Positions 52,554-62,091 of a stretch of 64,000 bases of DNA are shown piece after piece. Origin of the DNA: Enterobacter chuandaensis (GTDB lineage Bacteria; Pseudomonadota; Gammaproteobacteria; Enterobacterales; Enterobacteriaceae); contig NZ_QZCS01000005.1 of NCBI RefSeq assembly GCF_003594915.1, positions 186,001 through 250,000 on the forward strand. Reading direction: 5' to 3'. Position 1 is the first letter of the stretch; each line of letters begins with the position of its first letter. The notes under the pieces were generated by a model, which worked only from the letters and a program-made list of their open reading frames with translations, was not told where the DNA came from and did no database searches. The translations under genes were made by a program, and so were the position numbers.

Positions 52554-54934
52554 GGTCCCTCCCGACAAACCAGCGGACCGTAGGTTTGCAGCTTATGTTC
52601 CGGATTGGCCCCCACCGTCAGGGTCGCCGTGCAGCGCTTCCCGCCAGGGGTAATCACCTCAAGCGGGTTCACATCGCTGAGGTTTTCCAGCCAGGCGATG
52701 CCGTCATACCCCACCACCGCATTGCTGCGCGACGCGCGTCGAACCTGGCTTCCCACCGGGATCGCCTGGCCCTGCGCATCGTGCAGAATGACGCTTGCCA
52801 CCCGCTCCTGCTCCATCGGGAAGTCCACCAGATAGCCGCTGTGACGGCGAATGGCGATCCGCCGCTCGGTCTCTTTCAGCCGGGTATCCGCCGGCAGATT
52901 CAGCGTGTCGATCCGGTAGCTCGCCGGATAATAGGCCGATACCCCGCTGACCAGCAGGTAGCCGTTGTTATTCGTTTTGCCGACGGGCTGGTTCTCGTAG
53001 CTGACAGGCACGTCCGGGTGCCCGTCGGTGCTGATCACCACAAACGCATCGTTGATTTTGTTCGCCGCAAACAGCTCGCCGTCCATCAGCACAACGGCGC
53101 CCATCGCTTCGCCCCACCAGGTCATGGACTCTCTTTCACCATAGCCGCCGCCCTGCAGTTCAATGTTGTTATTGCGCCAGCCCAGGGTTCCCTGTTGATA
53201 ATCACGCGAGCGCGACTGGTTGGCCCAGGCCATGTTCCAGCTAAACCCGCCGTCAGAAGGCATAGAGTGGTTGTAGTTAATGCGCTGCGTGCTGCCTGCA
53301 TCTGGGGTGTTTTCAACGGTGACGGCAACGCTGTCCCGTACCCCCAACGGAACCTGCAGCGACAGCGCAACCGTCCAGTCCCCACGCTGCTGGTCCCGGC
53401 TGCCGGCCAGGTAAATGCTGCTCGCCCCCCACAGATTGCGGCTCCAGGAGAGATTGAGCAGCTCCGTTTTTTGGCTGTCAAAACTCTCCACGCCAATCCA
53501 GGCCGCGCCGATATTGCCGTACTGTCCCAGATTGAAGGTCAGAGAATACTGGTCCGTATTGCGGCTAAAGCTGGCGATAGGCCGGTTATTTTCGTCATAC
53601 ACCGTCGGCTGATCGTAGAGCGCCAGGTTGCCGAAGCCGCGATCGCGACGGGTGTGCTGGGTGGCGATGCTAAATTCGCTGGTGCTGTACTGATAACCCC
53701 AGTTAATTTGCCCGCCGTCGTCTCCGCGCATGCGGCTTTGTGAGTAAGCGGTATTCACCACGCCAAACCGCCCGAGTTTTATCACCGTCCCCGCCCCGCC
53801 CAGCGCCAGTTCTTCTGCTCCTTCGGCGTGGCCCTCCAGCGTCAGCCAGTCGGTTAGCCCGTAGCGATACGAACCGCTGCCTGCCGCAGGACCATAGTCA
53901 AAATTTCTGATGCCGTAATTCCGCCGCAGGCTGCCAAACGTCACGGCGCCGTCGCTCAGCCCCTGCTTAAGCAAATCGCTGGTGACGTAAAACGGCAGCG
54001 TGGTACTCACCTGACGCCCCAGCGCATCGGTGGTGACCAGTACCGCATCCCCCGCCCCGTTGATATAAGGCAAATTGGTCAGGGTGAAGGGGCCCGGCTG
54101 GAGCTGGGTGGAGCCGGAGCGATAGCCGTTGATGAAGAGATCCACCGAGGTAGGCACCGCCGCCTCTCCCGAGAACTCCGGCAGCGGCCATGTCACCAGG
54201 TCCGGGCGCAGGGAGAAATCGCGTCCGTAGCTAATGCCGCCCATCCGCACGCTGGAGCTCCAGCTCAGGGCATCGCTGATCACGTCACCGGCGCTCCAGG
54301 TGGTCGCATCATCTTCATTGGTGATCAGCAGCGTGGTGTCATAGCGGACATAGCCTTCCTGCTGGCCGTCGTTGCCGGTGAAATTTTTTCGGGCATAGCC
54401 GGTGGAGGAGAACGAGCCGTTCTCATTGAAGTAGCGGAACTCGTGCCAGAGCGACGCCTGACCGCCAATATGTTCCGCATGGTTGGTATAGAAATCATAA
54501 TTGAGCAGCGCCCCGCGCCCGTAATGCGGTTTGGACTGCGCCGCTTGCGCGCCAAAAGGGGTCACGCGGGCGGTGACCCAGTCGCGGGGAACGGTCAGCA
54601 GGAGGCGCTGCGCGGCGCTGTCGTACTCCACCCGTACCTGACTAAGCGTGGTGAGATCCACCTCTCCGGCGGGCACATGCTCCGGGGGAAGCCCCGCGCG
54701 CAGCAAATCGGCGCTGGAGATAAAGAAAGCGCCTTGACGCTGCGTCACGGGCACCACCAGGCCGGTGTCGTAGTGGTTAAGCACGAGGGCAAGCTGAAAC
54801 ACTGCCTCATCGTTTAACGCCTGCGCCTGCGGAGGCGGTGGCAAACTGTCGTCACCGGGATCGGCCCAGGTCGTGGCGCTGACGCAAAGCAGTATCATTA
54901 TTGCCGGCTTCAGTTGACGGGGGGCGACTGCCAT
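52550..54934 (-). CDS. Archaic chaperone-usher outer membrane usher (CsuD-like)
   Basis: A 794-residue outer-membrane assembly platform. It has a signal peptide (ILLCVSATTWA), an N-terminal domain with FFISSADLLRAGLP, a 24-strand-type barrel region (GRGALLNYDFYTNH, YVRYDTTLLI), a plug region (PTSVDLFINGYRSGSTQLQPG, TNLPYINGAGDAVLVTTDALG) and C-terminal domains ending in CTATLTVGANPEHKLQTYGPLVC with a Cys pair. This ending is typical of archaic (sigma-clade) ushers. It overlaps the chaperone gene by 25 nt; its ATG follows AGGGA. Confidence 0.9.
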   Translation of the reverse strand: MAVAPRQLKPAIMILLCVSATTWADPGDDSLPPPPQAQALNDEAVFQLALVLNHYDTGLVVPVTQRQGAFFISSADLLRAGLPPEHVPAGEVDLTTLSQVRVEYDSAAQRLLLTVPRDWVTARVTPFGAQAAQSKPHYGRGALLNYDFYTNHAEHIGGQASLWHEFRYFNENGSFSSTGYARKNFTGNDGQQEGYVRYDTTLLITNEDDATTWSAGDVISDALSWSSSVRMGGISYGRDFSLRPDLVTWPLPEFSGEAAVPTSVDLFINGYRSGSTQLQPGPFTLTNLPYINGAGDAVLVTTDALGRQVSTTLPFYVTSDLLKQGLSDGAVTFGSLRRNYGIRNFDYGPAAGSGSYRYGLTDWLTLEGHAEGAEELALGGAGTVIKLGRFGVVNTAYSQSRMRGDDGGQINWGYQYSTSEFSIATQHTRRDRGFGNLALYDQPTVYDENNRPIASFSRNTDQYSLTFNLGQYGNIGAAWIGVESFDSQKTELLNLSWSRNLWGASSIYLAGSRDQQRGDWTVALSLQVPLGVRDSVAVTVENTPDAGSTQRINYNHSMPSDGGFSWNMAWANQSRSRDYQQGTLGWRNNNIELQGGGYGERESMTWWGEAMGAVVLMDGELFAANKINDAFVVISTDGHPDVPVSYENQPVGKTNNNGYLLVSGVSAYYPASYRIDTLNLPADTRLKETERRIAIRRHSGYLVDFPMEQERVASVILHDAQGQAIPVGSQVRRASRSNAVVGYDGIAWLENLSDVNPLEVITPGGKRCTATLTVGANPEHKLQTYGPLVCREGP

Positions 54935-55668
54935 TGTTCGTCCCTGGCATTAATCTGCGCGCTCATCCTGTCTGGCTGACGTACGCCAGCGGGTATCGGC
55001 CAGCTGCGCGTGCTGCCCGGAAGGACGTAACCCAGCAACCCTTCCGCGACGGTGCGTTTCTGTCCCCCCTGCTCCAGTGACACCTGGCTCAGTCTGACAT
55101 GGACATCCCCCCGATTCCGGACTTCAAGTGCAGGCTGTCCCTCCGCTTGCGTCACCCGCCAGCTCAGGTTTTGGGTCTCCACCAGCGCGTGGTGCGCCCC
55201 CTCTTTTATTGTCGGGATCCCCTGCCCGTAGACAAACAGCGGGATGGAGTAACGCATCTGTAATTTGAGGCCTATGGAAGGTTCGGCCTTCGCGTCAGGC
55301 TGGGGAATTTCGTCCACGATGATGCGGTAGGCTTGCTCGACGCCCGCAGGCACCGCGCCCTGTTTAATCAAACGAATCAGCTGCTTATTGCCCTTCTGGA
55401 TGGTGACAATCGGCGGGCTGGCGACCACATCCTGCTGCGCGCTATAGCGTTCATAACCGCCCTCCTGCTTCCAGCGCACAATGCGCACCTGCATGGTCGT
55501 CGCGCTGTTTCCCTGATTCTGGATCCATAGCTCCGTGGCTCTGGCGTCGGCGTCAAGCCACGGATCGATGGGCCAGAGCAGGATGGTCGCTGCCGCCTGC
55601 GCCTGTCCGGATGCTGCAATGCCTGCCAGAACACCCGCCAGACACAGACGCCTGATAAATGGCTTCAT
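54910..55668 (-). CDS. Archaic pilus periplasmic chaperone (CsuC-like)
   Basis: A 252-residue exported protein: signal peptide ending GQAQA, then the two-Ig-domain fold of pilus chaperones, with ATELWIQNQGNSATTMQVRIVRW, the F1-G1 region QAYRIIVDEIP and the second domain NLSWRV to PLRVR-like LEVRNRGDVHVRLSQV. It would cap SCPU subunits in the periplasm and hand them to the usher. It lies 16 nt after the second subunit gene and overlaps the usher start. Confidence 0.88.
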   Translation of the reverse strand: MKPFIRRLCLAGVLAGIAASGQAQAAATILLWPIDPWLDADARATELWIQNQGNSATTMQVRIVRWKQEGGYERYSAQQDVVASPPIVTIQKGNKQLIRLIKQGAVPAGVEQAYRIIVDEIPQPDAKAEPSIGLKLQMRYSIPLFVYGQGIPTIKEGAHHALVETQNLSWRVTQAEGQPALEVRNRGDVHVRLSQVSLEQGGQKRTVAEGLLGYVLPGSTRSWPIPAGVRQPDRMSAQINARDEQWQSPPVN

Positions 55669-55684
55669 CGCCTCTCTCCCTTTA

Positions 55685-56233
55685 TTACCATGACAAGGTC
55701 ACGGTGAGCTGATCGGAATACGTTCCTGCCGGGCTAAATCCGGTCAGTAGCGCCACGCCAAAAAGCGGCAGCGCGATGTTATTGCTGTTGGTATAGGTCA
55801 CCGGTATCGCCTGGTTGACACCAATTTCGCTGTTCGCCGCCAGCGAACTGCTGCTGTAGAGCCGATAGGGGACCATTTCCGTCCCGTTTGCGCGTTTCAT
55901 TCGGCGAACGGATGAATAATTCTGACCGCCATTAATACTCATGCTCAGCGCCACGCCGGGCGTGCAGGCGATGGACAAAGCTCCGTTCGGCACAAAGCTG
56001 GTGCTCACCGGCGCGCTTTCTACGCCGTTATGAGTGCCAAAATCCAGCGTACCGAGAAGCCCCCCGCTGCCGGTAGCGACCGCGCAGCCCGGTACAATGA
56101 TCGCGCTGACCTTAAACGACTGCGAGGTCACCGCGTTTGCCGGGGAAACCATCAATAGCCCGAGCACCAGCGCGGCAAAAGGCTGCACGGATCCCTCTGC
56201 GCAGTTGCGCAGACATATAAAAGATGCCCTCAT
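55685..56233 (-). CDS. Archaic pilus minor subunit, spore-coat-U domain
   Basis: A 182-residue SCPU-domain protein with two cysteines (VPGCAVA and IACTPG) and the characteristic C-terminus FSPAGTYSDQLTVTLSW. The motif GTLDFGTHNGVES repeats in the neighbouring major subunit. The signal peptide ends SPANA but is preceded by an unusual N-terminus RASFICLRNCAEGS. A GTG at residue 16, after GAGGGATCC, gives an alternative shorter start. It follows the major subunit by 12 nt. Confidence 0.82.
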   Translation of the reverse strand: MRASFICLRNCAEGSVQPFAALVLGLLMVSPANAVTSQSFKVSAIIVPGCAVATGSGGLLGTLDFGTHNGVESAPVSTSFVPNGALSIACTPGVALSMSINGGQNYSSVRRMKRANGTEMVPYRLYSSSSLAANSEIGVNQAIPVTYTNSNNIALPLFGVALLTGFSPAGTYSDQLTVTLSW

Positions 56234-56245
56234 GGCAGTGCTGGT

Positions 56246-56818
56246 CTAATAGGTCACGCTGACGTTAATCGTGTCGGTGTAAGTGCCCGGAACCACCGTC
56301 ACGCTGTTACCGCCGCCGGTAATGCGTCCGTACAGGGTATAGCTGTCCACCCCGCCCGCCGTGGAAGTTATCGGCAGCGCAGCGTTATTCGCAATCACGG
56401 TATTAAACCCGCTATCGCTGTACAGGCTGTACGCCACGCCCTGCGCTGCGTTGGCCGTATTCACCAGATAGCGCTCTGGCGTACCGGGCGAGCCGACAAC
56501 GGAGCCGGGCGCGGTGGAGTGGGTATTCCCGGTGATCGCCACCGTATAGCTGGCGGTCGTACATTGAATGGTGAAGGTGTTTCCGCCGCTGGCACCGCTC
56601 AGCTGCGTCGTAAGAGTGGAAAAGGTAGCCGGATGGGTACCGAAATCGAGCGTACCGAAGTTAATGCCGCTTTGCGCTGGCGATCCATTAATCAGGCAGC
56701 CGTTTGTCAGCGTCAGCGTGGCACCAATGGTGCCGTTGCTGGTGACCGCCAGCGCCTGATGGGCCGTTGTCGCAGTCAGCAACGCGCCTGCGCAGATCAA
56801 AAGAAGTTTTCTTTTCAT
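56246..56818 (-). CDS. Archaic pilus major subunit (CsuA/B-like), spore-coat-U domain
   Basis: A 190-residue SCPU-domain protein with signal peptide MKRKLLLICAGALLTATTAHQALA, cysteines in NGCLING and IQCTTAS, the shared GTLDFGTHPATFS motif and the C-terminus VPGTYTDTINVSVTY. First position in the operon and a strong ribosome site (GGAGGGTGGTAA) suggest it is the main shaft protein. Csu-type pili are thin fibres for attachment and biofilm. The promoter lies in the 430-nt divergent region with the symporter gene; I could not assign it. Confidence 0.85.
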   Translation of the reverse strand: MKRKLLLICAGALLTATTAHQALAVTSNGTIGATLTLTNGCLINGSPAQSGINFGTLDFGTHPATFSTLTTQLSGASGGNTFTIQCTTASYTVAITGNTHSTAPGSVVGSPGTPERYLVNTANAAQGVAYSLYSDSGFNTVIANNAALPITSTAGGVDSYTLYGRITGGGNSVTVVPGTYTDTINVSVTY

Positions 56819-57067
56819 TTACCACCCTCCAGAAGACGTCTCCGTTCCCTTGCGACATTTTATTTTTAACGTTCAAGATGTTAGCCCCGCTTAACGTTCC
56901 TCAGAGGGGGGTTACTGAGAATTTAGTTTACGGATATCGCTTCGACCACCCGCGACGCGCAGAGACAAACCAATGTCTTATTGACAGTTTTTTTGTTTAA
57001 AAATCAGAAAGTTAAAAAAGAAGAAAGAAAAAAACCACTGCGAAAACTGAGGATATATCCGCTAAAG

Positions 57068-57083
57068 TGTGATAAGCATCACA
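57068..57083. promoter_or_regulatory. CRP site in the pilus/symporter divergent region
   Basis: TGTGATAAGCATCACA is an exact match to TGTGA-N6-TCACA. It is about 170 nt before the symporter start codon and 250 nt before the pilus major subunit. A TAATAA -10 candidate at 57113-57118 would put CRP near -48 of the symporter promoter. The remaining gap (56819-57248) is AT-rich with A-tracts near 57010-57040. Confidence 0.8.
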
Positions 57084-57248
57084 ATATATCGTCACGCCAA
57101 TAACAACAAAACTAATAAAAATTAAAAAGGAGTTGTATCCCCCTACGCTTTGCGTCAATTTATGTGCCGAATATTTTCCCGCGCAGTAATAAAAAATTTA
57201 TATGTATCGGCGCGGGCTACATCTGAAGCGCATAGAGGGTCTTTTTTC

Positions 57249-58508
57249 GTGGCAAGTGCAAACAAACTCACACTCTTCATCGTGATATTCATGCTGGCGG
57301 GTATTCTTTCAGGGGCGGCAATTCACGAGTACGCATCTGCGGATGCCATCAAAGCCTGGTCGGATAATATTACCCTTCTGACCGATATTTTCCTCCGTCT
57401 GATCAAAATGGTCATTGCGCCGCTGGTCTTCAGCACGCTGACCGTAGGCATTATGAAGCTGGGTGAAACCTCTACCATTGGTCGTGTGGGCGGCAAAGCG
57501 ATGGTGTGGTTTATCAGCTCATCCGTGCTTTCTATTCTGGTTGGTCTGTTTATCGTCACGCTGGAGCATCCCGGAAGCGGCCTGAACCTGACTATTCCAA
57601 CCGAGGCGGTGGATACCGGTCTGGCCGTGGGCGGGATGACGCTGAAAGCGTTCCTGTCTCACACCATTCCAACCAGCATCGCAGGGGCGATGTCGAACAA
57701 TGAGATCCTGCAGATTGTGGTGTTCTCAATGTTCTTCGGCATCGGCGGCGCATCGCTGGGGCAGAAATTCAACGCGCCGCTGGTTGCCGCGCTGGATGTG
57801 GTTTCGCATATCATGCTGAAGGTAACGGGTTACGTGATGTACGTTGCGCCGCTGGCCATCTTCGCGGCGATCTCCTCCGTCATTGCCACGCAGGGTCTGG
57901 GCATCCTGCTGAACTACGCCTCCTTTATTGGCGGCTACTATGTTGCCATCCTGCTCACCTGCATGGTGCTGCTGGCCGTAGGCTACATGGTATTGAAAAA
58001 AGAGGTGTTTCGCCTGGTCAGCATGCTGAAAGATCCGGTACTGGTTGCGTTCACCACCAGCAGTTCTGAAGCGGCCTACCCTAAAACGCTGGAACAGCTG
58101 GAGCGCTTTGGCTGCTCGCGCAATATTGCCTCTTTCGTTCTGCCGATTGGCTACTCCTTCAACCTGGTGGGGTCGATGGTGTACTGCTCTTTCGCCTCGA
58201 TGTTTATCGCTCAGGCGTACAACATTCACCTGAGCTTCTCTGAGGTAACGGTGCTGATGTTGACCCTGATGCTGGCGTCGAAAGGGATTGCGGGCGTGCC
58301 GCGTTCTTCGCTGGTGGTGCTGGCCGCGACGATCCCGAGCTTTAACATTCCAGTGGCGGGCATTCTGCTGCTGATGGGGATTGACCACTTCCTGGATATG
58401 GGCCGTTCCGCAATTAACGTGCTGGGGAACGGGATAGCGACGGCGATGCTCTCGCAGAACGAAGGCGCTCGCGAAGCGGAAGCTGAGCTGGTAGAGCAGG
58501 AAGCGTAG
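57249..58508 (+). CDS. Dicarboxylate/amino acid:cation symporter (DAACS family)
   Basis: A 419-residue inner-membrane symporter. The family hallmarks are visible: the serine-rich hairpin tip TTSSSEAAYPKTLEQLERFG, followed by FVLPIGYSFNLVGSMVYCSFASMFIAQAYN (NMDGT-like segment read here as NLVGS) and GIAGVPRSSLVVL. The substrate cannot be told; C4-dicarboxylates or acidic amino acids are typical, and the NLVGS change leaves it open. The GTG at 57249 follows AGAGGG at about 10 nt; upstream in-frame codons lack a ribosome site. It converges on cheW. Confidence 0.82.
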   Translation: MASANKLTLFIVIFMLAGILSGAAIHEYASADAIKAWSDNITLLTDIFLRLIKMVIAPLVFSTLTVGIMKLGETSTIGRVGGKAMVWFISSSVLSILVGLFIVTLEHPGSGLNLTIPTEAVDTGLAVGGMTLKAFLSHTIPTSIAGAMSNNEILQIVVFSMFFGIGGASLGQKFNAPLVAALDVVSHIMLKVTGYVMYVAPLAIFAAISSVIATQGLGILLNYASFIGGYYVAILLTCMVLLAVGYMVLKKEVFRLVSMLKDPVLVAFTTSSSEAAYPKTLEQLERFGCSRNIASFVLPIGYSFNLVGSMVYCSFASMFIAQAYNIHLSFSEVTVLMLTLMLASKGIAGVPRSSLVVLAATIPSFNIPVAGILLLMGIDHFLDMGRSAINVLGNGIATAMLSQNEGAREAEAELVEQEA

Positions 58509-58518
58509 GGCATGAAAA

Positions 58519-58597
58519 AGCCGGGTGGCGGCTTCGCCTTACCCGGCCTACAAATGGCTCGAACACGTAGGCCGGGTAAGCGTCAGCGCCACCCGGC
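58519..58597. repeat. Pair of inverted REP units (BIME) between the symporter gene and cheW
   Basis: GCCGGGTGGCGGCTTCGCC..ACCCGGCCTAC (58519-58551) and the opposite-facing GTAGGCCGGGTAAGCG...GCCACCCGGC (58567-58597) make a head-to-head pair that can fold into one long stem. It is 7 nt from the cheW stop codon and fills the gap between converging genes. Confidence 0.88.
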
Positions 58598-58603
58598 TTT
58601 GTT

Positions 58604-59107
58604 TTACGCTACATGACTCGCCGCGATATCCAGCAGCGCCATCTCGTCGCTGTTCAGCAACTTCTCGATATTCACCAGAATCAGCATACGCTCGCCGAGC
58701 GCCCCCAGACCGGTCAGGTATTCCGTCGACAGCGTGACCGCAAACTCCGGCGCAGGGCGAATCTGATCGGAGGTCAGGGAGAGGACGTCAGATACGCCAT
58801 CCACCACGATACCCACCACGCGCTGCCCCAGGTTCAGGACGATCACCACGGTGTTGTCGTTATAGTCAACGTCGCCCTGGCTGAACTTCACGCGCAGATC
58901 CACGATTGGCACAATGACGCCGCGCAGGTTGGTGACGCCTTTAATAAACGCAGGCGTGTTTGCGATGCGGGTAACCTGGTCGTAACCACGAATTTCCTGC
59001 ACTTTCAGGATATCGATGCCGTACTCCTCATCGCCCAAAGTGAATACCAGGAACTCCTGCCCTGATGGCTCGCCCGCCAGTTTCGTTACATTACTCATAC
59101 CGGTCAT
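58604..59107 (-). CDS. cheW: Chemotaxis coupling protein CheW
   Basis: CheW links receptors to the CheA kinase. The 167-residue protein has the family pattern [53 protein letters not shown] and [14 protein letters not shown]. It follows cheA by 19 nt and ends motA-motB-cheA-cheW. In E. coli tar follows; here two REP units, a converging symporter gene and a pilus operon intervene. Confidence 0.97.
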   Translation of the reverse strand: MTGMSNVTKLAGEPSGQEFLVFTLGDEEYGIDILKVQEIRGYDQVTRIANTPAFIKGVTNLRGVIVPIVDLRVKFSQGDVDYNDNTVVIVLNLGQRVVGIVVDGVSDVLSLTSDQIRPAPEFAVTLSTEYLTGLGALGERMLILVNIEKLLNSDEMALLDIAASHVA

Positions 59108-59126
59108 GTTATTACCTTCTACTTAA

Positions 59127-61157
59127 TCAGGCGGCTGTGTACGCCACACGTTGTTCACGATTTAATCCCTGAAGCGCCGACACATCGACGATCAGCGCCA
59201 CGCTACCATCCCCGAGAATGGTGGCAGCGGAAATACCCGGCACCTTGCGGTAGTTGCTTTCGAGGTTCTTCACCACCACCTGGTGCTGACCAATCAGCTG
59301 ATCGACCAGCAGCGCGTAGCGACGGCCCGCACTTTGCAGGATCACCACAATCCCCTGCGTGGCCTCGGTTTTCGCCCCGTCCACTTCAAACACTTTCCAC
59401 AGCTCGACCAGCGGCAGGTACTCGCCGCGCACTTCCAGCACGCGCTCGCCGCCCGCCAGAGGATGCAGATCTTCTTCACGCGGCTGGAGGGATTCCATCA
59501 CCGCGTTCAGCGGCAGAATAAAGACTTCGTCCGCGACTTTGACTGACATGCCGTCGAGGATTGCCAGCGTCAGCGGCAGCAGGATGCGGATAGTGGTGCC
59601 GGAACCCTGTTTAGACTGGATCTCAACGTGGCCGCCCATCTCCTGGATGTTACGTTTCACCACGTCCATGCCGACGCCGCGCCCGGAAACGTCCGTCACC
59701 TGCTCGGCGGTCGAGAAGCCCGGCGCGAAGATCAGCATGCCCACTTCTTCGTCGGTCATGTTTTCATTGACCGCCATCCCCTGCGAAATGGCTTTTGCCA
59801 GGATGCGCTCGCGATTAAGACCGGCGCCGTCATCGGTCACTTCAATGCAGATATTCCCGCCCTGATGTTCCGCTGAGAGGATCAGGTTCCCGACCGGGGA
59901 TTTTCCGGCGGCAATGCGGTTTTCCGGCAGTTCGATACCGTGGTCGAGGCTGTTACGCACCAGGTGCGTTAACGGGTCGATGATGCGCTCGATCAGGCTC
60001 TTATCCAGCTCCGTTGAGCTGCCCATCAGGGTCAGTTCAATCTGCTTATTCAGCTTGCTGGCAAGGTCGCGCACCAGACGCGGGAAGCGGCTGAAGACAT
60101 ATTCCATCGGCATCATACGGATGGACATGACCGATTCCTGCAGATCCCGGGCGTTACGCTGCAGCTGACCCATGCTGGTAATCAGATCGCCGTGCGTGAC
60201 CGGGTCCAGTTCGTTAGAGCGCTGCGCCAGCATGGACTGGGTGATCACCAGTTCGCCAACCAGGTTAATCAGCTGGTCAACCTTCTCAACGGCAACGCGA
60301 ATGCTGGTGGACTCGCTGGAGCGCGCGGCTGGTTTTTCCGCGCGGCCAGGCGCCGCGGGCTCTTTTGGCACCGCCTTCAGCGCCGGAGCCGCAACAGCTG
60401 GTGCCGCAGCCTGCGCGACGACGGCCACCTCTTCTTGCGCAGCTGGCGCTTCTGCCGGGGCGGTTTCCGTTTCGAAGGCAATCTGGTCGGCTTCAATCAC
60501 AAAGCACAGCACCGCCACGATGTCGTCCTGATCGATTCCGTCATCCAGGGTCGCCGCGAGGCTGTCCTTACCTTTCACCACGTTAGTTAATTTCGCCAGG
60601 TTACCCAGCTCTTCTTCCAGCAGGTTAACTTCATTCTCTTTCAGGCGTGACAGCACAACGCGCAGTTTGCCTGCTTGTGCAGCGGCTGGCGCGGCCTCTT
60701 CGGCAGCGGATGCATCGACAACGCTCAGCTTCGCCGCAGGGACAACGGCTGCAGCGACTTCACCTTTCGCTTCCAGGGCGAGCTGGCGCAGCGCATTACA
60801 GATGTATTCAAAGCTGGCGGCATCAGGCTCTGCCGAGCTTTTATAGGCGTCGAGCTGTTCCTGCATAATATCTTTGGTTTCCAAAAACAGGTTGATAATG
60901 TCGGTATTGAGCTGCATCTCACCGCGTCGTGCTTCATCAAGCAGGTTTTCCATTAAGTGGGTGGTTTCCTGCAGGATGGTAAATCCAAACGTTCCGGCTC
61001 CGCCTTTAATGGAATGCGCCGCGCGGAAGATGGCATTGAGCTGCTCGGAGTCCGGTGCTTCGGGCACCAGATCGAGCAAATGTTGCTCCATATCCGCCAA
61101 CAGTTCGTCGGCTTCATCAAAGAATGTCTGGTAAAAATCGCTAATATCCATGCTCAC
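59127..61157 (-). CDS. cheA: Chemotaxis histidine kinase CheA
   Basis: CheA phosphorylates CheY and CheB in response to receptors. The 676-residue protein has P1 with the phospho-acceptor His48 in [15 protein letters not shown]2 (about 160-230) for CheY/CheB docking, P3 dimer helices ([21 protein letters not shown]), the P4 ATPase ([32 protein letters not shown]) and P5, the CheW-like tail. It is about 20 residues longer than E. coli CheA, due to Ala/Pro-rich linkers near 140-155 and 235-275. It lies 4 nt after motB. Confidence 0.97.
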   Translation of the reverse strand: MSMDISDFYQTFFDEADELLADMEQHLLDLVPEAPDSEQLNAIFRAAHSIKGGAGTFGFTILQETTHLMENLLDEARRGEMQLNTDIINLFLETKDIMQEQLDAYKSSAEPDAASFEYICNALRQLALEAKGEVAAAVVPAAKLSVVDASAAEEAAPAAAQAGKLRVVLSRLKENEVNLLEEELGNLAKLTNVVKGKDSLAATLDDGIDQDDIVAVLCFVIEADQIAFETETAPAEAPAAQEEVAVVAQAAAPAVAAPALKAVPKEPAAPGRAEKPAARSSESTSIRVAVEKVDQLINLVGELVITQSMLAQRSNELDPVTHGDLITSMGQLQRNARDLQESVMSIRMMPMEYVFSRFPRLVRDLASKLNKQIELTLMGSSTELDKSLIERIIDPLTHLVRNSLDHGIELPENRIAAGKSPVGNLILSAEHQGGNICIEVTDDGAGLNRERILAKAISQGMAVNENMTDEEVGMLIFAPGFSTAEQVTDVSGRGVGMDVVKRNIQEMGGHVEIQSKQGSGTTIRILLPLTLAILDGMSVKVADEVFILPLNAVMESLQPREEDLHPLAGGERVLEVRGEYLPLVELWKVFEVDGAKTEATQGIVVILQSAGRRYALLVDQLIGQHQVVVKNLESNYRKVPGISAATILGDGSVALIVDVSALQGLNREQRVAYTAA

Positions 61158-61161
61158 GCTA

Positions 61162-62091
61162 TCACCTCGGATTGGCTGGTGGCGATGTTGGAACGGCAGC
61201 CGCAGGGACGGCCCCAGGCTGTTTTAAATCGTCCAGTGACTCATTCTGACTTTCGGCGTTTTCATGCAGGATGGCCTGCTCCGCCTGCTGGTTCAGCACT
61301 AAAAGACTGATACGACGGTTGATGGCGTCATCCGGCCCGCGGTCGGAGACGCGCATGGTTGCTGCCATGCCGACCACGCGCAGTACCTTGCCATCATCAA
61401 GCCCACCGGCCACCAGCTCGCGACGCGAGGCGTTGGCACGATCGGCAGAAAGCTCCCAGTTGCTGTATCCCTTCTCTCCACTGGCGTACGGGAAATCATC
61501 CGTGTGGCCCGAAAGGCTGATTCGGTTAGGAATGCCGTTCAGCACCGGGGCAATGGCGCGTAAAATATCGCGCATGTACGGTTCAACTTCCGCACTCCCG
61601 GTCTTAAACATCGGGCGGTTCTGGCTATCAATAATCTGAATACGCAGCCCTTCCTGAACCAGATCGATTTTCAGGTGCGGACGCAGCGCGCGCAGTTTGG
61701 GATCGGCTTCAATCAGCTGATCAAGATCGCCACGCAGTTTTTTCAGACGCGCCTGCTCCATCTTGCGTTTCAGCTCGTCGATGTTCGGCTCTTTTTTCAC
61801 CTCACCCTTCTGCTGGGTGTAATCATCGCCGCCGCCAGGGATCGGGCTTTCGCTGTTAGAGATACGCGGCCCACCGGTCACTGCCGTCGCCAGCGGGGTA
61901 CGGAAATATTCGGCAATCTGGATAAGCTCTTTCGGGCTGGAGATGGAGATCAACCACATCACCAGAAAGAACGCCATCATTGCGGTCATAAAGTCGGCGT
62001 ACGCGATTTTCCAGGAGCCGTGAGAACCGTGTCCGCCGCCCTTGTGCTTGCGTTTTTTTACGATGACGATCGGATGGGACTGATTTTTCAT
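61162..62091 (-). CDS. motB: Flagellar stator protein MotB
   Basis: MotB anchors the stator to peptidoglycan and carries the proton-accepting Asp. The 309-residue protein has one membrane helix with Asp33 in [20 protein letters not shown], a plug segment, and an OmpA-like peptidoglycan-binding domain ([33 protein letters not shown]). The tail is Pro/Ala rich. It overlaps motA by 4 nt. Confidence 0.97.
   Translation of the reverse strand: MKNQSHPIVIVKKRKHKGGGHGSHGSWKIAYADFMTAMMAFFLVMWLISISSPKELIQIAEYFRTPLATAVTGGPRISNSESPIPGGGDDYTQQKGEVKKEPNIDELKRKMEQARLKKLRGDLDQLIEADPKLRALRPHLKIDLVQEGLRIQIIDSQNRPMFKTGSAEVEPYMRDILRAIAPVLNGIPNRISLSGHTDDFPYASGEKGYSNWELSADRANASRRELVAGGLDDGKVLRVVGMAATMRVSDRGPDDAINRRISLLVLNQQAEQAILHENAESQNESLDDLKQPGAVPAAAVPTSPPANPR

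Noticed and set aside
56819..56990. A sigma-28 or clear sigma-70 promoter for the pilus operon
   Set aside because: No FliA-like element is present on the minus strand, and AT-rich -10 candidates lack a matching -35.
57150..57248. A 33-residue N-terminal extension of the symporter
   Set aside because: No ribosome site and no similarity to the family; the GTG at 57249 follows a usable AGAGGG.
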